Positions 1 to 12,246 of a DNA stretch of 64,000 bases are shown one piece after another. Position numbers and translations under genes: made by a program. Positions within the stretch are counted from its first letter, which is position 1. Each line of letters opens with the position of its first letter. The notes beneath the pieces were generated by a model, which was given only the letters and a program-made list of their open reading frames with translations, had not been told where the DNA came from and did not search any database. Origin of the DNA: Pilaira anomala (taxonomy: Eukaryota > Mucoromycota > Mucoromycetes > Mucorales > Mucoraceae); assembly GCA_025716855.1 (NCBI GenBank), contig JAIXMQ010000001.1, forward strand, positions 833,501 to 897,500, given 5' to 3'.

Positions 1-666
1 AAAAGAATGATCAAATGCGACGAAAAACTATCTCAATTATTCGACGCGGAACAAATCCATTTTTCTCAATTACCCGAATTAATCAACCTTCACCTTTCTA
101 GACCTGATCCCATTGTTTTGGAATATACAATTCGTGTAGATAAACAATTCAATCAATCTGCAAAAGCATACGATATGGATGTAGAACTCGATAGCGTTGT
201 ACGTCAAAAAATGATGAATGTCGTAGCCTCTAGTCAATCACAAAAAGATATTATGGCTCTGGACGATAAAATTGTACAGTGTGTTCAAAGTATTAATAAC
301 TCAAAGATTAAACGAGATTTTTTGATGCAATTCTCTCGAAATCCAATCGAGTTTATTAACAAATGGATCACAAGTCAAGCAAGGGATTTAGAGGTAAGAT
401 CGATATCGTTTCAAAAAAATAGTATGTCATCCTATTGATCTATGTGTTTTATATTAGGCGATATTAGGTGAGACTAAGGTCAATTTGGAGGATGTACGCC
501 AAACTGATTTTTATAAACAACCTTGGGTAAAAGAAGCCGTATTCCATTATTTAACATCAAAGGTAAATAAGTAAATCATGCCATAAAAGGTTTATAAATT
601 AACCCAAATGTTTTTATTTAGACTCAACAAAGAATGCAGGAACTTTTGGCTACACAACGACAATAA
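1..666 (+). CDS. SNF12: SWI/SNF (RSC) complex subunit, SNF12/SMARCD family, 3' part
   Basis: This is the C-terminal part of a chromatin-remodelling subunit of the SMARCD/Swp73/Rsc6 family; the 5' end lies outside the window. Exons are <1..393, 458..562 and 622..666, with GT-AG introns and an in-frame join at each. The frame is open from the first base. Family resemblance lies in the region after the SWIB domain: a stretch reading RDFLMQFSRNPIEFINKW, then a helix ending in a Gln-rich tail (QQRMQELLATQRQ). These proteins are non-catalytic subunits of nuclear SWI/SNF or RSC. The SWIB domain itself is not visible, so the choice between the SWI/SNF and RSC paralogue is open. Confidence 0.75.
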
Positions 667-802
667 TGAACAAAATTATTTGAATTATTAAAATAAATCA
701 AGTTTAGTTAACAATTCTGCAAGTTCCAATCTATTTTGGACGATATGTCTTTATCAGCGTGTGTATCATACAGATCGTATCGCTATTTTTTTTTTTTTTT
801 TT

Positions 803-1123
803 TTATTGAATAGCGAGTATGTTTTCGTTAATATCAAATCGAACCTTTTTCTTTTCTGATTCGCTTTGACTTGATAGAGATAACTCATTATTATCTGGAT
901 CGTGTTCGTGTTTTACATGCTCTTGTAGCTCTCTAATATCATCAGTGTGAAACCAACAGCTTGAACATCCAAAGTATAGTGTGTCCCGTTCCTCATTAAT
1001 TGAATACGCATATGTATACTCTGTGCTTTTGAGCCGATTAATTCCTCTAGGTCGCTTTGGCAAAAAAAAAAAAACGATTATGAAAATTCCGGATATGATC
1101 CACAGTGGTTGGACCTTTATCAT
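803..1123 (-). CDS. Small putative membrane protein with one zinc-finger-like C2H2 motif
   Basis: A 106-residue single-exon frame convergent with the SNF12-like gene. Residues about 8-22 form one hydrophobic segment followed by basic residues (KRPR), which suggests a single membrane anchor. Around residues 53-75 there is a Cys-x2-Cys followed by His-x4-His, spaced like a C2H2 finger. The C-terminus is Ser/Glu/Lys-rich. An A12 run in the DNA codes the Phe run in the hydrophobic segment, so indels could shift the start. I do not recognise the family. A plus-strand frame overlaps its 5' end, so this call is tentative. Confidence 0.4.
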   Translation of the reverse strand: MIKVQPLWIISGIFIIVFFFLPKRPRGINRLKSTEYTYAYSINEERDTLYFGCSSCWFHTDDIRELQEHVKHEHDPDNNELSLSSQSESEKKKVRFDINENILAIQ

Positions 1124-2760
1124 ACAAGTTTTTACACAAGTAGCAAGGATACGTTATATGAATACGTTCTATTTTGGAATGATGCAAACTCATACGAATT
1201 AACTAAAGAAAACTCAAATACAAAGTATAGTAGTCAGTTCAAACATATGTTTATAATTTTTTATGTAACAGAATTTGTTACTTTATGTTTTGTACGAAAT
1301 TTTGTATTCATTTATTTAGCTGGATTCTTTGACTTGATGTACTCTTTGTATCCAGAAATTCAATTATTGTTCTTAGCTTAAGTTTTTATGGGACTTTGAA
1401 CGCTAAAAAAGAAAAAAAAATATCTGTAATGTTTTTACTTTATTATTTTGCGATTTTATTTTTTATTTTGACTAAAAATTCCATATGTAATCTCGTTTGT
1501 TTAGGCGTTTTCTTGTACCCACTTTGTTTTCATTCACCTTGGAATTTTTGAGTAAAAGCTTGAGGTGTACATCTTGAATATGATCCCTTTGTTGTGTTCG
1601 AATATATTAAATTATCAACAAAGTTTCGAATCATTTAGAGTTTTTTTTTTTTAAAACAAATCTTTCATTTCTGACAGCTTAAAAAAAAAAAAATAACCAT
1701 ATAGAGTGTCCCGATAACAATTATTAATTTATAGTGTATTTTATTCTATGTAACCCTAATAGCCTACATATATAACTAATTAGTTCTAGTTATACATTTA
1801 CATTGCTTCACTTCAAAATAATAATTATGAATGTCGTAAAAGATGTATCGCTTGATTTTAAAGATTGATTTTTATCGCCGATACTGTATTTGGAAAAAAA
1901 AAAAAAAAAGATCAACATATACAATGATACCAAAGATACTTATTGTACCTCTCTATAATAATCGTCATGCTTATATGATGCGTCGGTTAAAAATGAACAA
2001 AATCATTATATTGTCACTTACTGTATTTGGCACAGATTTAAGCGGTTCCCGCATTACAAACATTGAAGTATTTATGTTTTGAAACTTTATCAAAATAAAC
2101 AAAATAATATTTATTGTTTATTCAAAATAAAAAATAAAAGTGAATTGATCATTTTAGAGGAGTTAGTAAAGAATGCGTCGCTTATCATTACATATTTAGT
2201 ATAAAAAACGTCACTTTTTTTTTTATTCAGAAATTTATACCAGACCCTTGATATCGGTTCCAAACAATTGGAAGTAAAACAAAAAAAAAAAAAAAAAAAT
2301 AAGAAAAAAAGTAATGCTTCTGCGTGGGTTTATGACAGTTTTTAATATGATGCGAATAGATACTCAACGTGTTATTTTCGTTTGTGAATAATATACAAAT
2401 ATATATGAAACCATTGAAAATACTTTTTTTATTTCTCTCTCTCTCTCACTTTTGTGCTACGAAAGATCAGCATTGATATTGGATATTTTTGTTGAAGTTA
2501 ATGTAGCTTCAATTTTTCTTTAAATATAGAAATGACATTCCATGTTTCAATATTAATCAGTGCTATCTCATGATTTATCTCATATTCATTTTATCTCATT
2601 ACACAATAGACCGTGTTTGACTGAGTGAAAAAACACAAAGGTCGAACATAAAGCATTTTATTGGACGAAAAAATGCCAATTTCCTTAAATTATCCGTACA
2701 CGAAATCAACTGAAAAAATACCCATGAAAAGATGCGAAACAAACCTGAAAGAAAAAAACA
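1124..2760. other. Intergenic DNA upstream of the GAPDH gene
   Basis: This 1.6-kb stretch is AT-rich with many A and T runs (for example A18 near 2281-2299) and a short CT repeat near 2435. A plus-strand frame at about 1070-1381 is open but shows no family resemblance. Nothing else is supported. Confidence 0.5.
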
Positions 2761-2768
2761 TATATAAA
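2761..2768 (+). promoter_or_regulatory. Probable TATA box of the GAPDH gene
   Basis: TATATAAA lies about 80 bp before the GAPDH start codon, a normal distance for a strongly expressed fungal gene. Transcript starts cannot be seen. Confidence 0.5.
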
Positions 2769-2837
2769 CTAAACGTATTTCTTAAACTGTTTTACGGCAT
2801 CTAAATATATATTTTCTTTATATTCAAAACTCTCTAG

Positions 2838-3857
<1,020 letters not shown>

Positions 3858-4577
3858 ATTTTTCATTTCATAATGTATCTTCATATAATTTCCAAACTTG
3901 TATATAAAACAAAATAAAACTGGATTCATAAAATGTGTTTGACTTCTTTATATAAGACGTTAAACTATTTGTTCAAATTTTCATAACAAAAAAAAATTTA
4001 TTAGCATCATGGTGTAAGATTTTTTTTTTTTTTTTCTGTTTGTGACACTAGCAAAATAAAGAATATGTACGTAATGGCAATGAAAAAAATACCCTTTTAT
4101 GTCAAAATACAAGCTATTTGTTCTGTTACAAGGGAATACAAACTTTTTTTTTTCTTTTTGAGTTGACAATGAATGTTTTAAGTTACAAATCACATTAATG
4201 TCATTTGATTTAAAATAACAACTATTATCTCGTTTTATTAAAAATGATTTTAACCTAGATTTTCGACTCTTATAAAGACTTGTGACTAGGGTAAAAGGAA
4301 TAATACAGTAGAGCAACAAAAAAAAAGAGAATGTATGCAAGATGCCAAATGTATATATGATTCCAAGCAGTATAAAGACTTGTGCAATCTTAATCCTAGA
4401 AATCGAATTGAGTTTTTCTGTTATGCAAACAACATCTTTATTCAAGATAGATTGATAGGATATGTGCATGTATATCTTAAGTAGAAATTACTAATTGATC
4501 TGGTTTATACTTTTTAAGCTAACTTTTTTTTTTTTTTATTCAGTATAATATGTAAGAGAGAGAGAGAGACAAAAAGT

Positions 4578-4617
<40 letters not shown>

Positions 4618-4673
4618 GTGTAAGAGGTGAGATCACGAGACTAGAAAATGCCGTTACAAAAAGAATAAAGAGT
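3858..4673. other. Intergenic DNA between GAPDH and the polyQ gene
   Basis: AT-rich convergent 3' flanks. They hold T13-T15 runs, a GA repeat at about 4556-4569 and a (GT)n/(GTAT)n microsatellite at about 4576-4617. A 162-codon minus-strand frame at 3981-4469 is low-complexity, shows no family and is treated as chance. Confidence 0.5.
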
Positions 4674-5466
4674 TCATGTCATTGGTTCTCTTGTGGGATG
4701 ATGAGAAAATAGACCATTTGATTCTATCAACGAATCCACATGATTGATAAACATGTGTATATCATTGAAGTAGCTTTCTCCATCAAAGGGATCACTATCA
4801 CCGCTATCACAGCCCTTAGTATCATCATCATCATCAACAATTTTTGATAAAAGACCCACGGCGTCTGATTTTCCTGCGTCAGCAGCAACAACTGATAATA
4901 ACTCCCATTGTCTAAATTTGCTCACATCAATGCCGATCGTGTGTTTCAACCAAATATACGTTTGATCTACTGAAAAAGAAATTGTGTTTGGAAAATAAAC
5001 TAGAATTTTCTCATTGTATTTATCGATACAGCTCATGAACCGATGTTCTTCTTGTTGTGAATGTAGTTTCTTTAGTAAGTTTAATACGTTTACATAATAG
5101 TATGTCTTTTCTTGCGCAATTTTTGTTAAAGAATCCATTAATCTTTGTAAATTATCAAAACTTGCTTCATTATCCATCATTGATAAATTATCATAATCAT
5201 ATTGATTCGCTAAATCAATTGAAAGGATCACGTCGTAACCTTTTGTTTTCCAGAAATGATTGTTATTGTTTATCGTTTTATTAGCAATAGATGTAGATAG
5301 AGTAGGTGTAGTAGTGGTTATCGTTGGTTTCTTTTTATCAATAATCAATTCAATCATTCCATGTTGAGTTGATTCCCTTGAAAACATACGATGATATTTA
5401 GGGCGTTTAACGGTTGATTTACCTACATTTAGATTAAATAAAGTCTGTTGCTGCTGCTGCTGCTGC

Positions 5467-5499
<33 letters not shown>

Positions 5500-5597
5500 G
5501 GTTCCGATTGAAAAAGTTGTTTAACTGGTGCTATTGTAAAATGTTTAGATGAAGATGAATTGAAAGGCACTCTAGTATAACCGATAATAGATGTCAT
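4674..5597 (-). CDS. Uncharacterised polyglutamine protein
   Basis: A 307-residue single-exon frame starting MTSIIGYTRVPF. Residues about 34-51 are an uninterrupted polyglutamine tract, encoded first by CAA and then CAG codons, so it should vary in length between strains. The middle (about 115-240) looks globular, with predicted helices and a Tyr-rich stretch. A short Asp run follows at about 253-258, then an acidic tail. I recognise no domain. The mix of polyQ and acidic segments would suit a nuclear regulatory protein, but that is inference. Confidence 0.6.
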
Positions 5598-5762
5598 ATA
5601 TACGATATAAAATATATTAACAGTAAAAGAAAAAACAAAAACTAAAAAGAAAAAAGAAGAAAAAGAAAAAAAAAAAAAAAAAAAAAAAAGGGAGAGAAAA
5701 AGATTTTTTTTTTTTATGCATCTTTTTCATTTATTTACACACACTCACATTTAATATGAACT

Positions 5763-6908
5763 TTAAATGGTGACACGGCTTAATCTCTCAATACCTTCTA
5801 CATCAAAGATACCATGTTCTTCAGTTTCGATACTGGTGATAACGGCTCTTGCTACTTCATCAGTTTGTAAAGGTGGTGTAGTAATTAACTTACCACCAGG
5901 TAAACTTGCAATACCCTTTTTAAAAGGACTTGTAACAGCATTTAAAAATTGAAGTGCTCCGGTAATTGGAACAGAAGAAGGTCTTTGGTGGTTATACATA
6001 AAACCTAAATTTTGTTATTTTAATTAGTTTAAAATAAAAAAAAAAATCATGTGGTTCTTACCGGGACGAAGTACAATCGTCTTGAATTCATCATGTCTAA
6101 ACAAATAACGCTCTGCTTCTCTCTTTGTTGTGATATAACGAGGATCGATTAAAGGAAATACGTCAGATGCTGATATGTAAGTAAATGATCGAATGGAAGA
6201 TAATTTGGCCACTTGATCAGCAATGGTCATAACTATAAAAAAATAAATTGATAAATATTAAACAAATAAATTTATAAATGTATATTTACCAGTATCTCTA
6301 TTCATCATTTCATAAGTAGGTTTAGGACGATCTTTCAGTTTGGGATCAAGTGGATTTCCTTGATCGTTCATACCCAAAACTAAACGTGGAACCGCATTGG
6401 CTACTTCACACAAAGATTGTGCTTGAGCAATGCTTTTATAATCATTTTCCATTAAAATACCTACACTATGAACAACATCTGTCACACCCTTTAATAAATC
6501 CTTGTACGATTCCGGTTCCAATGAATTTCCAGAAGCCCATTGTACCTATCATATGTCACAAAAATGTTATTCTATTGAAAAATAGAAACGCATGATACGC
6601 ATAGATTGATTACCTTTTCAGCCCATTCAGGCTTACCGTATTGATTGAATAAATCAGGCTCTCCTCTTCGACTGTATACAATAGTTTTGTTAAAAACCAT
6701 TTTTTCTCTCTCTCTCTCTCTCTCTCTTTCTTTTACCTTAAACTGACAGTCTCCCAGCCTTTGTTGGCAGCGAGCTTACAAATACTAGTACCTATTGAAA
6801 AAGGTACACATGTTGAACATTTAAGTTTTGAATTGTATTTAACATGACTTTACCAAGAAAGCCTGAACCGCCTACAACCAACAACTTTTTAGCAATGGGT
6901 TGCGCCAT
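5763..6908 (-). CDS. COQ11: COQ11-type atypical short-chain dehydrogenase (NDUFA9-like)
   Basis: A 278-residue protein in six exons: 6854..6908, 6737..6791, 6614..6671, 6290..6545, 6062..6232 and 5763..6004 on the minus strand; all joins keep frame. The N-terminus has the NAD(P)-binding motif VVGGSGFLG. The segment DVVHSVGILMENDYK and the later ITTKREAERYL match the atypical SDR family that includes yeast Coq11 (YLR290C) and complex I NDUFA9. Coq11 belongs to the mitochondrial coenzyme Q biosynthetic complex. The YxxxK site is replaced by KREAE, as in this atypical class. A CT microsatellite sits in the second intron (about 6706-6728). Confidence 0.8.
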
Positions 6909-7574
6909 GTTGAACAATAGATAAAAAAAAAAAGAACACGAATATTGTTTTGATTTTTTAATCCCTTGCGACTTTTTTATTTTTTTTTCTTTGCAGAAAA
7001 GTCCGCCAAATGCATCTTGTTTCTTCACTTGTGGAGTGGGTCTACATCACGTCTTTTTATTGTTTAACTGTTGTGGGGCATCAGTTACCCGTTCTAGACT
7101 AGAGAATATCTTTGATAGAATATAACCAATAAATGGGTAGTTTCTATAATGGTATCTCTTTTGTGAAAGGTAGATATCAATTATGTAGTTGTCAATACTA
7201 GGGTGGCACAAAAACTGTAGTAGTTCCTGTAATTTTGTAACTTTACGAATGTGGATGCATTCTACTACAAGTTTAAATTGATGTAAATGCCTTATATCGA
7301 GTCAGTAGCAGTAATCATATCCAAAGAGAGAGAGAGAGAGAGAGAGAGAGATATGACCAATGGTTTAGCAAACTTTACGGAATTAAATTTAAACTTTAAC
7401 AAAGATATCCTTCTTTGCCATAGATATACGTATTTGAATAATGTAACTTCTCCTACAGCAAATCAATTGTAATTGGACAAAGGTGACAAAACTGAGCCTT
7501 AAAAGCGATTTTTTAATTTGTATTCCAAAAGAAACAGAGAAGGTTCAAACACTTTTTGCTGATCTTCTCATATT
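6909..7574. other. Divergent intergenic region with a GA microsatellite
   Basis: This holds the promoters of the divergent COQ11 and SAC3-like genes. A (GA)n tract lies at about 7325-7351. No other gene signal is seen. Confidence 0.5.
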
Positions 7575-9023
7575 ATGTCAAGTGGAAAACAACCTTTGGA
7601 AGGCTTAACTATTAGACTTTGGGACGTACCTTCTGAATCAAAGGATAAAAATGCAAAGGAAGATAACCTTGTGAAAGGAAATAGAGGTTATAGACAATAT
7701 ACTGAACAAGTTGGTAAGAACAAAACTTATTTTTTTGTTTGGCAAGTTATTTTTTTTTTTTTTAAAAAAAAAATACTCTTTTAGGATCTGAAAAGTTAAA
7801 GTATAGTACACATGACTGGGACGATAAACCAAAGAAAGGTATATATAGAAAAGAAAAGAAGAAATGCTCAAAGTTTTATTAACAAGCTTTTAATAGAGTT
7901 GAAGAAGTCAACTCGGGATTGGGATGCTGAAAAGAAGAAGTTAGAATCTGTTCAAGATTTACCACTTCTCAGTCGAAGCGATGTACAAACTGATAGTCAA
8001 AGGTGCGGAAAAATAATATCAAGTGAACAATAAAAAAAAATAGATTTTATAAATGTTTAAAATGGGGTGGTTGAAAAATGTATTTATTTCATTTTTTTTT
8101 TTAGTTTACGAAACGTAAAGTTACAACATGACCTTTGGGATCATATTATGAAGAAGGTATTTTAAATAAATAAATAAAAAAGGGGAGGGGGGGAGGTTTT
8201 TTTTTTTTTTTTTTTTTTTTTGGATTTAATAATGGTATGTAGATACGTGAAATAAATGATCCTAACAGTAAAAAAGAATGGGATGTCATTGTTGGGCTTT
8301 TTCGAAAATTACGAGAAGGTGTTTATGCAACTGATTGGAGTCATGGCGACTATAATTTTGCCATAAAAGGTTTACTAATATAGACTTGTATTTTAATCTA
8401 TAATACTTATATATATAGTCTTCATTTGTAGTCTTTGAGCATTCAGTAGACAGTAGTATCAAAGCACAAAATTTTGATGAATTATCTAAAAGTCTTTCTG
8501 GTCTTATTCATAGTTTATATTCTTTAAAAAGGGTAAAAAATTTGAAGTTCATTTATATTTATTTGACCCAATCATCTTATTTCATTACTAGGATGCAGAG
8601 AAACCTTATTACTTACTTCTTCATATTCTGTACCATTGCTGCTTCGTTCAAAATTCTGGAAAAGCAATGGAGTCTTTACAGAAGCTAAACCGGAATACAA
8701 ATGAAGGTATATTTGGAAAGAAATTGGTTAAATGTATATTTGTTACGGGGAATCCAATCTGTTATTTTCAGCTTTATTATAATAATCCATACCCTACTTT
8801 CAGAATCATGATGAATAACTATGTAGATACAATGCGTCTGAAGGCAATTAACGTTATAAGAAAAGCTTATTTATCTGCTCCTACTGAGTGGGTTGGAAAA
8901 TGGCTTGGAGTAAAAAACGACAGTCAAATGGTCGTGTCTATCATCGAAGCACTGGTCCAACCTACTTGTATTAAATCGATTGACCATGATTTTCAACGGA
9001 TTCATTTTATAAAAAAGAGATGA
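7575..9023 (+). CDS. SAC3/GANP-like PCI-domain protein
   Basis: Proposed exons are 7575..7713, 7785..7800, 7862..8002, 8105..8156, 8243..8369, 8432..8532 and 8592..9023. The second intron (7801-7858 or -7861) has an uncertain acceptor; the frame only works if it is removed. The C-terminal half resembles the SAC3/GANP/Thp3 domain: an AQNFDELSKSLSGLIHSLYS stretch, then GNPICYFQLY, then a helix with RLKAINVIRKAYLSAP. In this family that region is a PCI-type scaffold used in mRNA export or transcription-coupled complexes. A 45-bp in-frame stretch (8727-8771) has splice-like ends but contains GNPICYFQ, which fits the family, so it is kept as coding. Family 0.6, exact function unknown. Confidence 0.6.
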
Positions 9024-9230
9024 TTACATAAATAGACTATTTATTTTATTTTGAATTTGAATAAGAAGGGTAGCGCCCTTTTAATTTTGCATCCTTACAA
9101 GTTTTACATTATAAACATATATGCACTAATAACAGAATTTTAAGTTTGACATGTTTTACACTTCATACTTTACAAGTTCATTTCATTTTGCTTTTTTTTT
9201 TTACTCTTCAATTCATTTGAGTTGCAAATA

Positions 9231-9266
<36 letters not shown>

Positions 9267-9339
9267 ACTACTTTAAAACTCATGACATTAAAAAAAAAAA
9301 AAAATTACTCACACTTTTTATTTTTCGATATAGACACAA

Positions 9340-9762
9340 ATGACACTCTACAAGTTTTCCCTTAAAGAAAACTATGCTCAACTCCAAGACTTACTTGTTC
9401 AATCAGGCCCTACAACGACAACTTTACTTGGCTGGTTTCTAGGTACTGGAATGTTTGAACTCGATCCAGCAGATGAATGTGACATTTGGACTACTAGTCA
9501 TTCCGACCCATTCCAAAGCCAAGACCCTGTTGTTGTTTGGATTTTTGAAAGCGTAAATGGTATTCGAGTATTTGTGAGTTCAGAGGTAGTATTAGATCTT
9601 GGTGAGTTTACACCTGAAGCGATTGAGTTATCACAGACTGTAGCCTATGAAGAGATTTTGCCGACATACTTTGTTGACTCTCAACTTGAAATTTTGTATA
9701 ACCAAAGTAAATTACTTTTGGAGTCTGCTATAAAGGAATATATGAAGAATAAAGAAACAAAT

Positions 9763-9809
<47 letters not shown>

Positions 9810-10552
9810 TAATTTGACAGAATCATATACTAATGTTACGAAAACCCCCCCCCCCCCAGTCTTTGTGCATGGTCTCAACTTGTTATGGTTACCTGTTGTT
9901 AGCAAAGTATTGACGACTACTATAGCTGGAACGCCTTGTTTTAAGTTTATAAAGCCTAGTTCTTCTTTTGATGCAGAAAAGAAAATTGGTTTACCTAAAG
10001 GGTTGAAATTGACAAACCTGGAAAGTCGTGATGTTGATTTGGTATAAAAAAAAAGAAAATGGCTCTTTTTGATTTGCTTTTTTGCTGATTTTTTGTTTTT
10101 GTTTTTATAGGTACGTTCCACTAATAAGATTTCTTATGAACTAAGCTATGTTCAAGACTGTATTCGTATTTCAAGTGCTATTAGAAGAACTGATACGGAT
10201 GAATTGATTGCTTGGGGCATGACCCATAGAAATTGTAAGTAATAAAAAGAATGATTTTTTTTTTATATATATATATCAAATTGACACAGAGTTATATATG
10301 TTAGTTCTTGTAGGATCTCTTCATGTTTTACCAGCCTATCGTCGTAAGGGATATGCTGAGCCTGTCTTGGACGACCTTTGTAGACAATACAAAAAAATCT
10401 TTCAGAGTAAGATTCCTGCAAGAAAGGAGGAGAAGGAACTTTATTTTTGTGCAGCAGTTGAAAAACCAAATATTGCAAGTTTCAGTCGATTCAAAAAATC
10501 TGGGTGGACTACTTTTGGTCTTGGTAATATTTGGTTTTTTGCTTCAAAGTAG
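9340..10552 (+). CDS. GNAT-family N-acyltransferase (FR47/GLYAT-like)
   Basis: Exons 9340..9763, 9860..10041, 10111..10234 and 10305..10552 give 325 residues. The C-terminal part carries the acetyl-CoA-binding motif A of GNAT enzymes (LHVLPAYRRKGYAEPVL), then a motif-B-like segment ending NIASFSRFKKSGW. The long N-terminal half with little similarity is typical of glycine-N-acyltransferase-like proteins. The substrate cannot be read from sequence. Intron 1 contains an A40 run (9766-9805) and ends in C13 just before the AG acceptor. In exon 4 the first two AGs would create stops; the third (10303-10304) keeps frame. Confidence 0.75.
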
Positions 10553-11384
10553 TAAATAGGAGGAGGAGAAAATAAAGAGCAGTTGAAGATCTTTTTTTTT
10601 TTTTTTTTGAGCTTAAAAGATGTCCTATTTTGGGTGTAATTTACCTTTGGGAATCATATTTTACCATTATAATAGCTGCTCCTTGAAAACGGATAGGGTA
10701 ATATTATAGTTGAGATCCGCCTGTTCCGCGGAAACGGAGTGAATGAAATATATAATATAGAACATTTTTTCATTCAAATTATATATACAGATGGTACAAG
10801 AAATTTTATTTGGCAGTTTACAATAGCAGCTGAAAATCGGATGCGCCCAAGAGGCCTTTTTTTTTTTCAACCGGGTTGTTCTTTTTTTTTCATAAATCAC
10901 ATGTAATGCGGATCCATTTGAGTTCAACATATTGATTATCTTGATAACAGAGAGATCCTTTTTCTACACATTTTTATCCCATGGTGGGATGATACTTCTT
11001 AAAACGGAAGGTATCACAGCGTATACTCCTTATTATATGTACGCCACTTTTTGCTAATTAATATAAAATATACAAGAGAGAGAGAGAGAGAGAGAGAGAG
11101 ATGGTAAATTGTTTAAGCGATTGTGACTCATTTAAACAAGTTTTGCATAAAAGTTTATTTATTTAATCGCGCATTTATCATCACTATATTTTTTTTTAGA
11201 GATTATATTAGATCTAACTGAATTGGATTATAATATGTTATATAAAATAGTGTAAAAAAAAAGGTATATTATTTCTTTTATATATTGCAAAATATATCAT
11301 GTGAGTCATATCTCTTATCTTTGATCGGACTCTGTTAGCATTTTTGTATAATAGAAATAAGGAAAAATAACAAAAGGTAAAACG

Positions 11385-11420
<36 letters not shown>

Positions 11421-11788
11421 TATTTATGCGGGCATAGCTGCAACCTATATTTGTATTTGACGATACAAAATAGAGAACACCCAAACCTTTTCACACGCAC
11501 TTTTTTTGTCTTTTTTTCTGTTTATCAAGATTAATTACATGAATTTGATTTATTTTCTTATTTAGAAGGATCAGCTTATAATAAAGTTTTGCTGCTGCTT
11601 GAATTTTATTTTAAACCAATGAACCCCACAAAAATCAGGGAAAAAGGAAATTCTTATCTATTTGAAAGGCAGTCATTATTATTTTTCCCCCTCCGCCTAA
11701 ACTCCCCCTTTTTATAACTTTTTTTTTTTTTTTTCTGAATTTGCATCTCTTTTTTCTTTTTCTTCTTTTTCTATATTATTTAAAATAT
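10553..11788. other. Intergenic DNA with microsatellites
   Basis: AT-rich, with a (GA)n tract at about 11074-11101, a (GT)n tract at about 11390-11417 and a T17 run shortly before the glutamine synthetase start. A minus-strand frame at 10667-10930 shows no family. No gene is supported. Confidence 0.5.
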
Positions 11789-12210
11789 ATGTCTCATCAA
11801 GCTCGTGTCAGTAGTGTAGTTGAGTCACTCACCAAGGCTCCTCGTAGAGTCGATTTCCCTCAAAAGAATGGTCAAGTTCAACCTATTTCCGAGATTTTCG
11901 GACAAAACGTGTTTTCTCGTAATGAAATGTCCAAGATGTTACCTAAGCCAGTCTATAAGACATTTTGTCAAACTTTAAAGGGTAACCATACTATGGATAA
12001 AGTCACTGCTGATGCTATTGCTCATGCCGTCAAGGTTTGGGCTATTGAACGTGGTGCTACTCATTTCACTCATTGGTTTCAACCTTTGAATGATTGTACT
12101 GCTGAAAAGCACGATGCTTTCTTGACTTTAAAGTCCTCTTTTGTGGATGGTTCTGAAGTGGTAAATAATCTTGATGAAAAAAAAAGAGAGAGAGTCAGAG
12201 TGAGAACACG

Positions 12211-12246
<36 letters not shown>

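Noticed and set aside
1109..1381. Plus-strand frame with DLYHTSFYTSSKDTLYEYV
   Set aside because: Looks peptide-like at first, but has no ATG, comes out of an A-run, and overlaps the minus-strand small gene; kept only as a note.
3981..4469. 162-codon minus-strand frame with hydrophobic stretches
   Set aside because: Low-complexity, AT-driven, contains poly-Lys/Phe from homopolymers, and has no recognisable domain or neighbours that support it.
8727..8771. 45-bp intron-like stretch in the SAC3-like gene
   Set aside because: Has GT and AG ends and keeps frame if removed, but codes GNPICYFQ, which fits the family, so it is taken as exon.
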